A stretch of 64,000 bases of DNA. Source: Collimonas fungivorans Ter331. Lineage in GTDB: Bacteria > Pseudomonadota > Gammaproteobacteria > Burkholderiales > Burkholderiaceae_D. Positions 16,211 through 25,564 of the stretch are shown in pieces. Position numbers and translations under genes: made by a program. The DNA lies in assembly GCF_000221045.1 (NCBI RefSeq), contig NC_015856.1, forward strand, positions 4,821,424-4,885,423, in the 5' to 3' direction. The notes beneath the pieces are model-generated. The model was not told the origin of the DNA and ran no database searches. It was given only the letters and a program-made list of their open reading frames with translations. Numbering within the stretch: position 1 is the stretch's first letter; the number at the start of each line of letters is the position of its first letter.

Positions 16211-19200
16211 ATGACGCCAACCGCTTCAACTTCGACCGTGTCCACCGAAACCCGCTTGCGCGAGTTGCTGGCGCAACGCATCCTGATCCTGGATGGCGCC
16301 ATGGGCACCATGATCCAGCAATACAAGCTGACGGAAGAAGACTATCGCGGCGGCCCCAAGGGCCGTTTCATCGACTTCACCGGCCCCGGCCGCGAGCTGT
16401 TCGTCAAAGGCAACAACGAACTGCTGTCGCTGACCCAGCCGCACATCATCAGCGCCATCCACGAAGAATACCTGGCAGCCGGCGCCGATCTGATCGAAAG
16501 CAATACCTTCGGCGCCACCACCGTGGCGCAGGACGATTACCACATGGCGCACCTGGCGTACGAGATGAACGTCGCCTCGGCCCGGCTGGCGCGCGCCGCC
16601 TGCGACAAATACTCGACGCCGGACAAGCCGCGCTTCGTCGCCGGCGCACTCGGCCCGACGCCGAAAACCGCATCGATCTCGCCGGACGTCAATGACCCGG
16701 CGGCGCGCAACGTCACCTTCGACCAGCTGGTCGCCTCCTACCTGGAGCAAACCCGCGGCCTGGTGGAAGGCGGCGCCGACGTACTGCTGGTGGAAACCAT
16801 TTTCGATACGCTCAATTGCAAGGCAGCGCTGTTCGCCATCGATACCTTCTTTGAAGAATCGGGCCTGCGCTTGCCGATCATGATTTCCGGCACCGTCACC
16901 GATGCTTCCGGTCGCATTCTGTCGGGCCAGACCGTGCCGGCCTTCTGGAATTCGATCCGCCACGCCAAGCCGCTGACTGTCGGCCTCAACTGCGCACTGG
17001 GCGCGGCGCTGATGCGTCCCTATGCGGAAGAACTGTCGAAGATCGCCGACACTTTCGTCTGCATCTACCCGAACGCCGGCCTGCCCAATCCAATGAGCGA
17101 TACCGGTTTCGATGAAACCCCGGATGTGACCTCCTCGCTGCTGAAGGATTTCGCCGAAAGCGGCTTCGTCAACATCGCCGGCGGCTGCTGCGGCACCACG
17201 CCGCCGCATATCAAGGCGATTGCCGATACCGTGGCCAGGATCCCGCCGCGCGCCGTGCCGGAAACCACGCATGAAATGCGCCTGTCCGGGCTGGAACCGT
17301 TCACCATCGACGACAGCTCGCTGTTCGTCAACGTCGGCGAGCGCACCAACGTCACCGGCTCCAAAGCGTTCGCGCGGCTGATCCTCAACGAACAATACGA
17401 CGAAGCGCTGGCAGTGGCGCGCCAACAAGTGGAGAACGGCGCACAGGTCATCGATATCAACATGGATGAGGCGATGCTCGATTCCATGGCGGCGATGCAG
17501 CGCTTCCTCAACCTGATCGCCTCCGAACCGGACATCGCGCGGGTGCCTATCATGATCGACTCGTCCAAATGGACAGTGATCGAAGCCGGCCTGAAATGCG
17601 TGCAGGGCAAGGCGATCGTCAACTCGATTTCGATGAAGGAAGGCGAGCCGGAATTCCTGCGCCAGGCCAAGCTGTGCCGCCGCTACGGCGCCGCCGTGAT
17701 CGTGATGGCCTTCGATGAAAAGGGCCAAGCCGACACCTTCGAACGCAAGATCGAAATCTGCGAGCGCGCTTACAGATTGCTGGTGGACCAGATCGGCTTT
17801 CCGCCGGAAGACATCATTTTCGACCCGAACATTTTCGCGATCGCGACCGGCATCGAAGAGCACAACAACTACGCAGTCGACTTCATCAACGCCACCCGCT
17901 GGATACGCGAGAACCTGCCGCATGCCAAGATCAGCGGCGGCGTCTCCAATGTCAGCTTCAGCTTCCGCGGCAACGATCCGGCGCGCGAAGCGATCCACAC
18001 GGTATTCCTGTACCACGCCATCAAGGCCGGCATGACCATGGGCATCGTCAATGCCGGCATGATGGGCGTCTACGACAACCTGCCGGCCGAATTGCGCGAA
18101 CGGGTCGAGGACGTGGTGCTGAACCGCCGCGAAGATGCTACCGAACGCATGATCGAAATCGCCTCGACCCTGAAGGCCGGCGACAAGAAGGAAGAAGCGA
18201 CGCTGGAATGGCGCAGCGGCACCGTGCAGCAGCGGCTGGCGCATGCGCTGGTACAAGGCATCACGCAGTGGATCGTCGAAGACACGGAAGAAGCACGCCA
18301 GGAATTGCTGAACAACGGCGGCCGGCCGATCCATGTGATCGAAGGGCCGCTGATGGACGGCATGAACATCGTCGGCGACCTGTTCGGCCAGGGCAAGATG
18401 TTCCTGCCGCAGGTAGTCAAGTCGGCGCGCGTGATGAAACAAGCGGTGGCGCACCTGATTCCCTATATCGAGGAAGAAAAGCGGCTGCACGAAGAACTGA
18501 CCGGCATTGCCGCCAAACCCAAGGGCAAGATCGTCATCGCCACGGTCAAGGGCGATGTGCACGACATCGGCAAGAACATCGTCTCGGTGGTCCTGCAATG
18601 CAATAACTTTGAAGTAGTCAACATGGGCGTGATGGTGCCATGCTCGGAAATCCTGGCGATGGCCAAGGCCGAGAACGCCGATATCATCGGCCTCAGCGGC
18701 CTGATCACGCCGTCGCTGGAAGAAATGGCGCACGTCGCCAAGGAAATGCAGCGCGATCCGTACTTCCGCAGCGTCAAGATGCCGTTGCTGATCGGCGGCG
18801 CCACCACCAGCCGCGCCCATACCGCGGTGAAAATTGCACCGAACTACGAAGGACCGGTGGTCTACGTGCCTGATGCATCGCGCTCGGTTTCGGTGGCGCA
18901 GTCGTTGCTCACGCCAGAGCAGCGCGACCAGTACATCGATGAAATCGCGGTGGATTACGAACGCATACGCGAACAGCACGCCAACAAGAAGGCGGTGCCT
19001 TTGCTGACCCTGGCGGCGGCGCGCGAGAACCGCACCCGCCTGCAGTTTGCACCGGTCAAGCCGAAGTTCATCGGCCGCCGCGTCTTCAAGAACGTCGACC
19101 TCGGCACGCTCGCGCGCTACATCGATTGGGGCCCGTTCTTCCAGACCTGGGACTTGGCAGGCCCGTATCCGGCCATCCTCAAGGATGAAGTGGTGGGCGA

Positions 19201-19972
19201 AGCAGCCAGCAAGGTATTCGAAGAAGGCCAGGCGCTGCTGAAGAAGCTGATCGACGGCCGCTGGCTGATCGCCAACGGCGTCATCGCGCTGATGCCGGCC
19301 AACACGGTGAATGACGACGATATCGAAATCTATACCGACCACACACGCGAAAAAGTCGCATTCACCTATTACGGCTTGCGCCAGCAAACCGTGAAACCGG
19401 TAATCGACGGCGTTCCCCGGCCCAACCAGTGCCTGTCCGATTTCATTGCGCCGAAATCGTCCGGCATCGCCGACTATATCGGCCTGTTCGCCGTCACCAG
19501 CGGCATCGGCATCGAGAAATACGAAAAGCGCTTCGAGGATGCGCACGACGATTATTCCTCGATCATGCTGAAATCGCTGGCCGACCGCCTGGCGGAAGCC
19601 TTCGCCGAATACATGCACGAGCGGGTGCGCAAGGACCTGTGGGGTTATGTGCCCGATGAAAGCTTGTCCAACGAAGCCTTGATCAAGGAAAGCTATAGCG
19701 GCATCCGCCCGGCTCCCGGTTATCCGGCCTGCCCGGAACACACGGTCAAGGCCGACATGTTCCAGCTCTTGCAGTGCGAGGAGATCGGCATGCAGCTCAC
19801 CGAATCGTTCGCCATGTTCCCGGGCGCGGCGGTGTCGGGCTTTTATTTTGCCCATCCAGAATCGAAGTATTTTGTAGTCGGCAAGATCGGCGACGACCAG
19901 GTCAGCGACATGGCGGCGCGGCGCGGCGCCGGCAAGGACGACGTCGAACGCTGGCTGGCGCCCAACCTGTAA
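16211..19972 (+). CDS. metH: Cobalamin-dependent methionine synthase
   Basis: Transfers a methyl group from methyltetrahydrofolate through cobalamin to homocysteine. The protein has 1253 residues and all four modules in order. The homocysteine/zinc barrel comes first ([11 protein letters not shown]; Zn ligands in GLNCALGA and GGCCGTT). Next is the pterin barrel ([20 protein letters not shown]). The B12 cap and Rossmann domain carry the lower-ligand motif [10 protein letters not shown]. The C-terminal AdoMet activation domain includes [12 protein letters not shown]. Length matches E. coli MetH, so it is intact. The SGNH hydrolase gene starts 11 nt downstream. Confidence 0.98.
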   Translation: MTPTASTSTVSTETRLRELLAQRILILDGAMGTMIQQYKLTEEDYRGGPKGRFIDFTGPGRELFVKGNNELLSLTQPHIISAIHEEYLAAGADLIESNTFGATTVAQDDYHMAHLAYEMNVASARLARAACDKYSTPDKPRFVAGALGPTPKTASISPDVNDPAARNVTFDQLVASYLEQTRGLVEGGADVLLVETIFDTLNCKAALFAIDTFFEESGLRLPIMISGTVTDASGRILSGQTVPAFWNSIRHAKPLTVGLNCALGAALMRPYAEELSKIADTFVCIYPNAGLPNPMSDTGFDETPDVTSSLLKDFAESGFVNIAGGCCGTTPPHIKAIADTVARIPPRAVPETTHEMRLSGLEPFTIDDSSLFVNVGERTNVTGSKAFARLILNEQYDEALAVARQQVENGAQVIDINMDEAMLDSMAAMQRFLNLIASEPDIARVPIMIDSSKWTVIEAGLKCVQGKAIVNSISMKEGEPEFLRQAKLCRRYGAAVIVMAFDEKGQADTFERKIEICERAYRLLVDQIGFPPEDIIFDPNIFAIATGIEEHNNYAVDFINATRWIRENLPHAKISGGVSNVSFSFRGNDPAREAIHTVFLYHAIKAGMTMGIVNAGMMGVYDNLPAELRERVEDVVLNRREDATERMIEIASTLKAGDKKEEATLEWRSGTVQQRLAHALVQGITQWIVEDTEEARQELLNNGGRPIHVIEGPLMDGMNIVGDLFGQGKMFLPQVVKSARVMKQAVAHLIPYIEEEKRLHEELTGIAAKPKGKIVIATVKGDVHDIGKNIVSVVLQCNNFEVVNMGVMVPCSEILAMAKAENADIIGLSGLITPSLEEMAHVAKEMQRDPYFRSVKMPLLIGGATTSRAHTAVKIAPNYEGPVVYVPDASRSVSVAQSLLTPEQRDQYIDEIAVDYERIREQHANKKAVPLLTLAAARENRTRLQFAPVKPKFIGRRVFKNVDLGTLARYIDWGPFFQTWDLAGPYPAILKDEVVGEAASKVFEEGQALLKKLIDGRWLIANGVIALMPANTVNDDDIEIYTDHTREKVAFTYYGLRQQTVKPVIDGVPRPNQCLSDFIAPKSSGIADYIGLFAVTSGIGIEKYEKRFEDAHDDYSSIMLKSLADRLAEAFAEYMHERVRKDLWGYVPDESLSNEALIKESYSGIRPAPGYPACPEHTVKADMFQLLQCEEIGMQLTESFAMFPGAAVSGFYFAHPESKYFVVGKIGDDQVSDMAARRGAGKDDVERWLAPNL

Positions 19973-19983
19973 AGGAAACCGGC

Positions 19984-20850
19984 ATGCGCCACAGCCTGCA
20001 GCTGAAGCAGCAATTACAACAGACGATACAGGCTGAAATCTCCGCCCGCACGCAACAGCACCAGGCGCAGATCGCCGCGCTGAAAAGCCCGGCGCCAAAC
20101 CGGATGACTAGCCTGGCGGCGCGCGGCGCCAGGCCGCTGGTGCTGCTGGCCCATGGCGATTCCTGGTTTGACTATCCGCTGGACGGCAATGCGCTGTCGC
20201 TGCACGGCACCGATGTCATCGCGCAGTTGCAAACCACCGGCGCCATGCCTCCTTCGATCCTGAACGTTTCCCACAACGGCGATTCAAGCTCCGACGAAAT
20301 GGCGCTGCCCAAGCAGCAGCGTTTGATCACCGCACTGCGGGACAGCAATAACTGGATCAACGACAAACCTGACGCCATCCTGTTTTCCGGCGGCGGCAAC
20401 GACATCGCCGGCGACAAGTTCTGCATCCTGCTTGATTATGCCGACAGCGCCAGCGGCGGTCTCAACCTGGTGCGCTTCGCCAAGCTGCTGGAAATGGTTG
20501 AAGCCTCTTACCTCGACCTGTTTGCGTTTCGCGACAGGTATGCGCCGGGCGTGCCGGTTTTCGGCCACTGCTATGACTTTGCCATTCCCAATGGTTCCCA
20601 TCCGCTATGCGCCGGGCCGTGGCTGCTGCCGTCGCTGGCTTACTGCGGCTGGACTGCAAGCGACGGCATCCCGATCGTGCGCCAGGCGCTGGAGGGCCTG
20701 GCGGCAAGGTTGCGCAAACTGGCCGCGGTTCCCGCCAACAATTTCGTCCTGGTTGAAACCCAGGGCACGCTTGCCGCCGCCGACTGGGCCAATGAGTTGC
20801 ACCCCTACCCGGCCGGATTCCGGAAGATGTCCAGTCCTAAAATAGGTTGA
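19984..20850 (+). CDS. SGNH/GDSL-type hydrolase, 3' end replaced by IS3 element
   Basis: The frame encodes 288 residues. The SGNH nucleophile block is AHGDSWFDYPLDG. The oxyanion blocks are VSHNGDSSSDEM and SGGGNDIAG, and the catalytic acid-base pair is in ANELHPYPAGF. All catalytic residues precede the IS junction at 20828. The last seven codons (SPKIG and neighbours) come from the IS end, so the native C-terminus is lost. The protein may still fold because the cut lies after the catalytic His. There is no signal peptide. The start at 19984 has AAAGGAAACC upstream and is 11 nt after metH, so co-transcription is likely. Confidence 0.75.
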   Translation: MRHSLQLKQQLQQTIQAEISARTQQHQAQIAALKSPAPNRMTSLAARGARPLVLLAHGDSWFDYPLDGNALSLHGTDVIAQLQTTGAMPPSILNVSHNGDSSSDEMALPKQQRLITALRDSNNWINDKPDAILFSGGGNDIAGDKFCILLDYADSASGGLNLVRFAKLLEMVEASYLDLFAFRDRYAPGVPVFGHCYDFAIPNGSHPLCAGPWLLPSLAYCGWTASDGIPIVRQALEGLAARLRKLAAVPANNFVLVETQGTLAAADWANELHPYPAGFRKMSSPKIG

Positions 20851-20852
20851 CA
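20828..20852 (+). repeat. IS3 terminal inverted repeat (orfB side)
   Basis: Begins TGTCCAGTCC and ends TAGGTTGACA. It matches the other end at 21 of 25 positions. The first bases form the last codons of the truncated hydrolase frame. Confidence 0.9.
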
Positions 20853-20856
20853 GGTT

Positions 20857-21666
20857 TTATTGCAACAGAGACGCCCGATGCACCGCATTGGGCGTTTTGT
20901 ATTTCAAGGCCGTATGCGGCCGTTCCTGGTTGTAGATGCTAACCGATTGCGCCACCATCTTGGTGGCTTGTTGCAGGTCTGCAGGGCGGTTGAGCAGGAA
21001 TTCCCCTTTAAGAATACCGTTGATCCGCTCGGCCAAGGCATTTTGGTAACAGTCATATCCATCAGTCATCGAACAAACCAATCCATGCCGGCGATGGATC
21101 TCTTGGTAATACGTCGAGCAATACTGGATACCTCGATCAGAGTGATGAATCACCGGCGTGTCGCTGCGGCGTGTGCGCAGGGCCATTTTGAGTGCTTCGC
21201 TCACTTCCTCCGTCTGCAAGCTGCCATGCACATGGTAGCCGACGATCTTGCGCGAGTAGGCATCCGTGACCAGACTTAGGTAGACGAACTTCCCTCTCGT
21301 GGGCAGGTAGGTGATGTCTGCAACCCACACCTGCTCCGGCCCGGTAGGGACGACCTGATCTGGCCCAGCCTTAAGTAGATTAGGATGGCGTCGGAAGCGG
21401 TGATGACTGTTGGTGGTCTTGTGGTAAGCCCGCTCGGGCTGCACCAGCAGACGCGCCTGTCTTAGGATCTGGAACAACTGGTCTCGCCCGACCTTCATTT
21501 GGGCCCGAGCAAAGTGGGCACTCAGCAGGCTGTGCAGCTTGCGCGTACCGATGCGCGGCTGGCGAAGCCGGATCGGCTGCACCAACGCCACTACCGCTTG
21601 GGCCTGGTGCTCAAGGTCCCGTTCTCGTTGGCTACGTTTGTAATAAGCCTGGCGGCTGATACCCAT
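20857..21666 (-). CDS. IS3-family transposase OrfB (DDE integrase)
   Basis: The catalytic half of the transposase, 269 residues from its own ATG. The rve-type DDE triad is in VWVADITYLPT (first Asp), IHHSDRGIQY (second Asp) and NALAERINGILKGEF (Glu). The HTH_21 region RQPRIGTRKLHSLL precedes it. The frame stays open upstream through the overlap with orfA. Ribosomes that slip -1 at 21738-21732 would therefore make the active OrfAB fusion. Confidence 0.95.
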   Translation of the reverse strand: MGISRQAYYKRSQRERDLEHQAQAVVALVQPIRLRQPRIGTRKLHSLLSAHFARAQMKVGRDQLFQILRQARLLVQPERAYHKTTNSHHRFRRHPNLLKAGPDQVVPTGPEQVWVADITYLPTRGKFVYLSLVTDAYSRKIVGYHVHGSLQTEEVSEALKMALRTRRSDTPVIHHSDRGIQYCSTYYQEIHRRHGLVCSMTDGYDCYQNALAERINGILKGEFLLNRPADLQQATKMVAQSVSIYNQERPHTALKYKTPNAVHRASLLQ

Positions 21667-21689
21667 GTGGCGGCAAGCCCTCTCTATGC

Positions 21690-22088
21690 TCAGTCCTTCG
21701 ACTTGACCACTAGAGATAGCTTGCCCGAAGACTTTTTTACAGTTACCCCGTGTTCATCGCGCATGATGTTGATCACCGTCTCGAACAGGGCCGATTTCTG
21801 CTTTTCTTGCTTGAGTTGTCGCTCCAGCTCCTTGATGCGTTGTTCTGGCGTTAATGGCTTGGTCGGTTTGTTTGGCATCGTCGCTCTCCGCTTGCTTTGG
21901 CCCCTTGGCTCAGTCCAATCCTGCAGGCCATGTTTACGACACCATACCAAAACTGTCGAGCGTCCTTGAATTCCGTACCGATTTTGCGCCTGTTTGTACG
22001 TCATCTCGCCTTTTTCCACCTGCTCGACAACGCTCAATTTAAAAGCCAGGCTGTAATCCCGTTGACTACGCCGTATCGCTTGCTCCAT
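21690..22088 (-). CDS. IS3-family transposase OrfA
   Basis: DNA-binding part of the IS3 transposase, 132 residues. An N-terminal helix-turn-helix (YSLAFKLSVVEQVEKGEM, then the recognition part GIQGRSTVLVWCRKHG) is followed by a leucine-zipper-like coiled coil (TPEQRIKELERQLKQEKQK). The ATG at 22088 has AAGGAG six nt upstream. The frame ends after the slippery A-AAA-AAG. Confidence 0.93.
   Translation of the reverse strand: MEQAIRRSQRDYSLAFKLSVVEQVEKGEMTYKQAQNRYGIQGRSTVLVWCRKHGLQDWTEPRGQSKRRATMPNKPTKPLTPEQRIKELERQLKQEKQKSALFETVINIMRDEHGVTVKKSSGKLSLVVKSKD
21732..21738 (-). other. Programmed -1 frameshift site A-AAA-AAG
   Basis: In the orfA frame the codons read GTA AAA AAG, a canonical slippery heptamer. 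A shift of -1 here puts the ribosome in the orfB frame. I read 22 sense codons from the slip to the orfB ATG at 21666 without a stop. This is the usual way IS3 elements make OrfAB. Confidence 0.85.
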
Positions 22089-22116
22089 CTGACACTCCTT
22101 CTCTTCATCGAAAAAG

Positions 22117-22141
22117 TGTCAACCTAATTCAGGACGGGTCA
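22117..22141 (-). repeat. IS3 terminal inverted repeat (orfA side)
   Basis: Read on the minus strand it begins TGACCCGTCC and ends TAGGTTGACA. It lies 28 nt upstream of the orfA start and probably overlaps the transposase promoter. Confidence 0.9.
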
Positions 22142-22151
22142 CACCAATGAA

Positions 22152-22178
22152 AAAAGCCCCGCTGCAAGCGAGGCTTTT
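22152..22178 (-). terminator. Rho-independent terminator of the purine permease gene
   Basis: AAAAGCC and GGCTTTT arms enclose an inner CGCT/AGCG stem with loop GCA and one mismatch pair. On the minus strand six T residues follow. It lies 33 nt past the permease stop. Confidence 0.85.
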
Positions 22179-22211
22179 CAGTCCGGCGGCAAGCCTCGGC
22201 CTGCGTTGCCG

Positions 22212-23513
22212 TCAGTCGCCGCCCAGGTGGATGAACTTGAACAGGAAGATCGCGGCAATCACCCAGACCATCACCGGCACTTGCTTCGCGCGGCCAGTGA
22301 ACAGTTTCAGCGCCGCATACGAGATGAAGCCGAAGGCAATCCCGTTGGCTATCGAATAGGTGAACGGGATCATCAGCACGGTGATCACGGCCGGCACGCT
22401 TTCGGTGCTGTCTTCCCAGTTCAGGTGCACCAGTTCGCGCAGCATCAGGCCGGCGACATAGAACAGCGCCGGCGCGGTAGCGTAGGCCGGCACGGCGCCG
22501 GCCAGCGGTGAAATGAACAGGCAGGCCAGGAACAGGATGCCGACCGCCAGCGAAGTCAGGCCGGTACGGCCGCCAGCCTGGACGCCGGCTGCGCTTTCAA
22601 CATAGGCGGTGGTGCTGGATGTACCCAGCAGGGTGCCGGCCACAATCGCCGTGCTGTCCGCCAGCAACGCCTTGTTAAGACGCGCCATCTTGCCATTGAC
22701 CAGCAGGCCGGCGCGGTTCGCCACTCCCATCATGGTGCCGGTGGCGTCGAACATTTCGACCAGGAAAAACACCAGTACGATATTCAGGATGCCCATTGAC
22801 AGCGCGCCCATGATGTCGAGCTTGAACAGGGTCGGCTCGATCGACGGCGGCATTGCAACCACGCCGGTGAAGGTATTGCCGCCGACCAGGAAGCTCAGCA
22901 CGGTCACGGTCAGGATGCCGATCAGGATCGCGCCCTTGACCTTCAGGTGGTCCAGCACCACGATCAGCAGGAAACCGATGATCGACAGGATCACCGGGAT
23001 CTGGTGCAGGTCGCCGATCTGCACGAAGGTAGCCGGATTGGCGACCACCAGGCCCGAACTCTTGAGCGCGATGAAACCGAGGAACAGGCCGATGCCGGAA
23101 GTAATCGCAATCCGTATCGTGGGCGGAATGCCGTTGACGATCATGCCGCGTATCCCTACCAGGCTGACGACGATGAACAGGCAACCGGAAATGAAGACTG
23201 CCCCCAGTGCTACTTCCCAGGACACGCCCATGCCTTTCACCACCGCATAGGCAAAGTAGGCGTTAAGGCCCATGCCGGGCGCCAGCGCGATCGGATAGTT
23301 GGCGTACAGGGCCATGATCAGGGTGCCGATGGCGGCCGCCACGCAGGTTGCAACGAAGACAGCGCCTTTCGGCATGCCAGCGTCGCCCAGGATGGCAGGG
23401 TTGACGAAGATGATGTAAGCCATCGTCAGGAAAGTGGTGAGCCCGGCGATCAGTTCGGTGCGGATATCCGTGCCGTTTTCCTTGAGTTTGAAGAAATTCT
23501 CGAGCAGTTGCAT
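22212..23513 (-). CDS. NCS2/AzgA-type purine permease
   Basis: Inner-membrane proton symporter of 433 residues and about 12-14 transmembrane segments. It starts LLENFFKLKENGTDIRTEL and has AYIIFVNPAIL, APGMGLNAYFAYAVVKGMG and FFLVEMFDATGTMMGVANRAG. These are hallmarks of the AzgA subfamily, which imports adenine, guanine or hypoxanthine, rather than the UraA/XanQ branch. The downstream cluster for xanthine oxidation and guanine deamination, divergent from it, supports a role in purine salvage or use as nitrogen source. Exact substrate is not decided by sequence. Confidence 0.9.
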   Translation of the reverse strand: MQLLENFFKLKENGTDIRTELIAGLTTFLTMAYIIFVNPAILGDAGMPKGAVFVATCVAAAIGTLIMALYANYPIALAPGMGLNAYFAYAVVKGMGVSWEVALGAVFISGCLFIVVSLVGIRGMIVNGIPPTIRIAITSGIGLFLGFIALKSSGLVVANPATFVQIGDLHQIPVILSIIGFLLIVVLDHLKVKGAILIGILTVTVLSFLVGGNTFTGVVAMPPSIEPTLFKLDIMGALSMGILNIVLVFFLVEMFDATGTMMGVANRAGLLVNGKMARLNKALLADSTAIVAGTLLGTSSTTAYVESAAGVQAGGRTGLTSLAVGILFLACLFISPLAGAVPAYATAPALFYVAGLMLRELVHLNWEDSTESVPAVITVLMIPFTYSIANGIAFGFISYAALKLFTGRAKQVPVMVWVIAAIFLFKFIHLGGD

Positions 23514-23745
23514 TGTTGTGTCTCCGTGATTATTGTTGTTTTTGGTTTTCTGGCTGCCGCGTCGCTCCGTTTGGAACGGAGTTCTGGCAAAGTAATGTGT
23601 TACAGAATGGGGTCACAAGTATGCTCCAGGCTAAATATCAATTATTCCAGCGAGATGATAACCGCTCCCGCTGCCGCATTGATAGCCCTGCATTTGCCCC
23701 AGCCAAAGATTTTCTCATTCTTGAAAACCGGAAAAATCGTCAAAT

Positions 23746-23765
23746 ATATTTCCAAAAGGAAATAT
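23746..23765. promoter_or_regulatory. Palindrome upstream of xdhA, putative operator
   Basis: ATATTTCC, spacer AAAA, GGAAATAT: a perfect 8-bp inverted repeat in the AT-rich divergent region between the purine permease and xdhA. It suits a dimeric repressor or activator of purine genes; the regulator is not encoded nearby. Confidence 0.45.
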
Positions 23766-23791
23766 TCGATTCGTCATGGCTGTATTTGCCA

Positions 23792-23823
23792 AATGGAATT
23801 ACATATCCATTCTCTATTCCATT
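23792..23823. promoter_or_regulatory. Inverted repeat upstream of xdhA
   Basis: AATGGAAT and ATTCCATT, perfect 8-bp arms 16 nt apart. A second TCCATT in the spacer gives an overlapping shorter dyad. It lies about 200 nt before xdhA. Confidence 0.35.
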
Positions 23824-24019
23824 TTCGAGATACCTGACATCAGCCGTTTCGCTATATGGAGCGGCGGCGCAAATGCTAATCTGGGCTCATAATTAATAGG
23901 CCGTTGCAAAGCCTAGCCCAGTCCCACCTAGTCTTGCCTAAGCCGCACCCGGCGAAAGCGGCAATACGATCCAGAGGCATGGTTTTTGCAACAGCAGCTA
24001 AACCATATTGGAGATTGCC

Positions 24020-25555
24020 TTGTCTACGCCCGCACCTCATTCCACGGCCGATAGCGTCATCCGTTTCTACTACCGTGGCGAAATCCACGCGGTGGACCAG
24101 GCCGCGCCGACCCGCACCATCTTGCAGCACCTGCGGGAAGACCTGCACTGCACCGGCAGCAAGGAAGGCTGCGCCGAAGGCGATTGCGGCGCCTGCACCG
24201 TCGTCATCGGCGAACAAGGTCCCGAGGGCGTCACGCTCAAATCGGTCAATTCCTGCATCCAGTTCCTGCCGACGCTGGACGGCAAGGCTTTGTATACCGT
24301 CGAAGATCTGAAACAGGACAGCGGCGCCCTGCACCCGGTGCAGCAAGCCATGGTGGAATGCCACGGCTCGCAATGCGGTTTCTGCACGCCTGGTTTCGTG
24401 ATGTCGCTGTGGGACCTGTACCTGAAACACGACGGCAGCCATGCCTCTTCTTCCGCCGCTGCCTGCAGTTCAGCCGGAGCCTGCCAGCCATTGCAGCGCA
24501 AGGATATCGATATCGCGCTGTCGGGCAACCTGTGCCGCTGCACCGGCTACCGGCCTATCATCGACGCCGCACGCCGCATGGGCGAACTGCCGGCAGTCGG
24601 CTTCGACCGCCAAGCTTTGCAGCAGGCGCTGCAGCCATTGCAACGCGACGACACTTTCGTCTACAAACACGACGGCCAGACGTTCTACGCGCCGCGCACG
24701 CTGGCGCAGCTGGTGGAAGTGCGCGCCGCCAATCCGGGCGCGCGTATCCTGGCCGGGTCGACCGACGTCGGCCTGTGGGTGACCAAGCAGATACGCGACC
24801 TGGGCGACATCATCTACCTCGGCCAGGTAAGCGAGCTGAACGCCATGGCGCTGCGCGAAGGACAACTGGAAATCGGCGCCGGCGTCACGCTGAACGACGC
24901 TTACGCGGAAATCTGCAAGCACTATCCCGAACTGTCGGAAATGTGGCAGCGCTTTGCCTCGCTGCCGATCCGCAACGCCGGCACCTTGGGCGGCAACGTC
25001 GCCAACGGCTCGCCTATCGGCGACTCGCCGCCATGGCTGATCGCACTCGGCGCGCAAGTCGTGCTGCGCGGCCCGGCCGGCCAGCGTGTGATGCCGCTGG
25101 AAGCGCTGTACCTGGACTACATGAAGAAAGACATGCAAGCCGATGAATTGGTCGAAGCCGTGCGCATTCCGTTGCCGCATGCCGGCCAACGCTTCCGCAC
25201 CTACAAACTGGCAAAACGCTTCGACCAGGATATTTCCGCGGTCTGCGCGGCGTTCTCGGTGACGCTCGATGGCGGCAAAATCAGCGATATCCGCATCGCT
25301 TTCGGCGGCATGGCGGCAACCCCGAAGCGCGCTGCGCTGACTGAGGCCGCCTTGCGTGGCCAGGTCTGGAGCGAAAGCGTGCTGGAAAATGCGGTAGCAC
25401 TGATGACGGACGACTACAAACCGTTGTCCGACATGCGCGCCTCCAGCGAATACCGGATGAAGACGTCGCAAAACCTGTTGCGCCGCTTCTGGCTGGAAAC
25501 CCGCGTCGATGCGCCGTTGCGCAGCGACCAGGTGAATCCTTTTGTGTGTGCCTGA
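24020..25555 (+). CDS. xdhA: Xanthine dehydrogenase small subunit (2Fe-2S/FAD)
   Basis: Carries electrons from the molybdenum subunit through two 2Fe-2S clusters to FAD and NAD+. The protein has 511 residues. The plant-type cluster motif GCAEGDCGACTVV comes first, then the second cluster domain QCGFCTPGFVMS and NLCRCTGYRPI. An FAD-binding CO-dehydrogenase flavoprotein domain follows (ILAGSTDVGLWVTK, AGTLGGNVANGSPIGDSPPW). The likely start is TTG at 24020, because GGAG at 24010-24013 lies six nt before it. A TTG four codons earlier would overlap that site. xdhB follows 9 nt later. Confidence 0.95.
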   Translation: MSTPAPHSTADSVIRFYYRGEIHAVDQAAPTRTILQHLREDLHCTGSKEGCAEGDCGACTVVIGEQGPEGVTLKSVNSCIQFLPTLDGKALYTVEDLKQDSGALHPVQQAMVECHGSQCGFCTPGFVMSLWDLYLKHDGSHASSSAAACSSAGACQPLQRKDIDIALSGNLCRCTGYRPIIDAARRMGELPAVGFDRQALQQALQPLQRDDTFVYKHDGQTFYAPRTLAQLVEVRAANPGARILAGSTDVGLWVTKQIRDLGDIIYLGQVSELNAMALREGQLEIGAGVTLNDAYAEICKHYPELSEMWQRFASLPIRNAGTLGGNVANGSPIGDSPPWLIALGAQVVLRGPAGQRVMPLEALYLDYMKKDMQADELVEAVRIPLPHAGQRFRTYKLAKRFDQDISAVCAAFSVTLDGGKISDIRIAFGGMAATPKRAALTEAALRGQVWSESVLENAVALMTDDYKPLSDMRASSEYRMKTSQNLLRRFWLETRVDAPLRSDQVNPFVCA

Positions 25556-25564
25556 GTTGACATC

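Larger units (their letters stand above)
20828..22141 (-). mobile_element. IS3-family insertion sequence, 1314 bp
   Basis: A complete element with imperfect 25-bp terminal inverted repeats beginning TG, 21 of 25 positions matching. It has two transposase frames on the minus strand and a programmed-frameshift site. Both frames are open. The left end interrupts the 3' end of the SGNH hydrolase gene; the right end lies 8 nt before the terminator of the purine permease gene. The flanks (AGA on the left, CAC on the right) show no target duplication. Confidence 0.95.
23514..24019. other. 506-nt divergent control region, permease / xdhA
   Basis: No credible gene. The middle (about 23640-23880) is clearly more AT-rich than the flanking genes. 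It holds two perfect inverted repeats listed separately. A short open frame exists here but has poor codon usage and no ribosome-binding site. Promoters for both the permease and the xdh operon must lie here. Confidence 0.6.

Noticed and set aside
16226-20098. 1290-codon open frame antisense to metH
   Set aside because: It is a GC-rich codon mirror of a conserved gene. Its translation is rich in His, Arg, Gly and Val without domains, and metH on the other strand is certain.
23513-23896. 127-codon plus-strand frame in the permease/xdhA gap
   Set aside because: No ribosome-binding site, no domain, and it starts opposite the permease start in an AT-rich control region.
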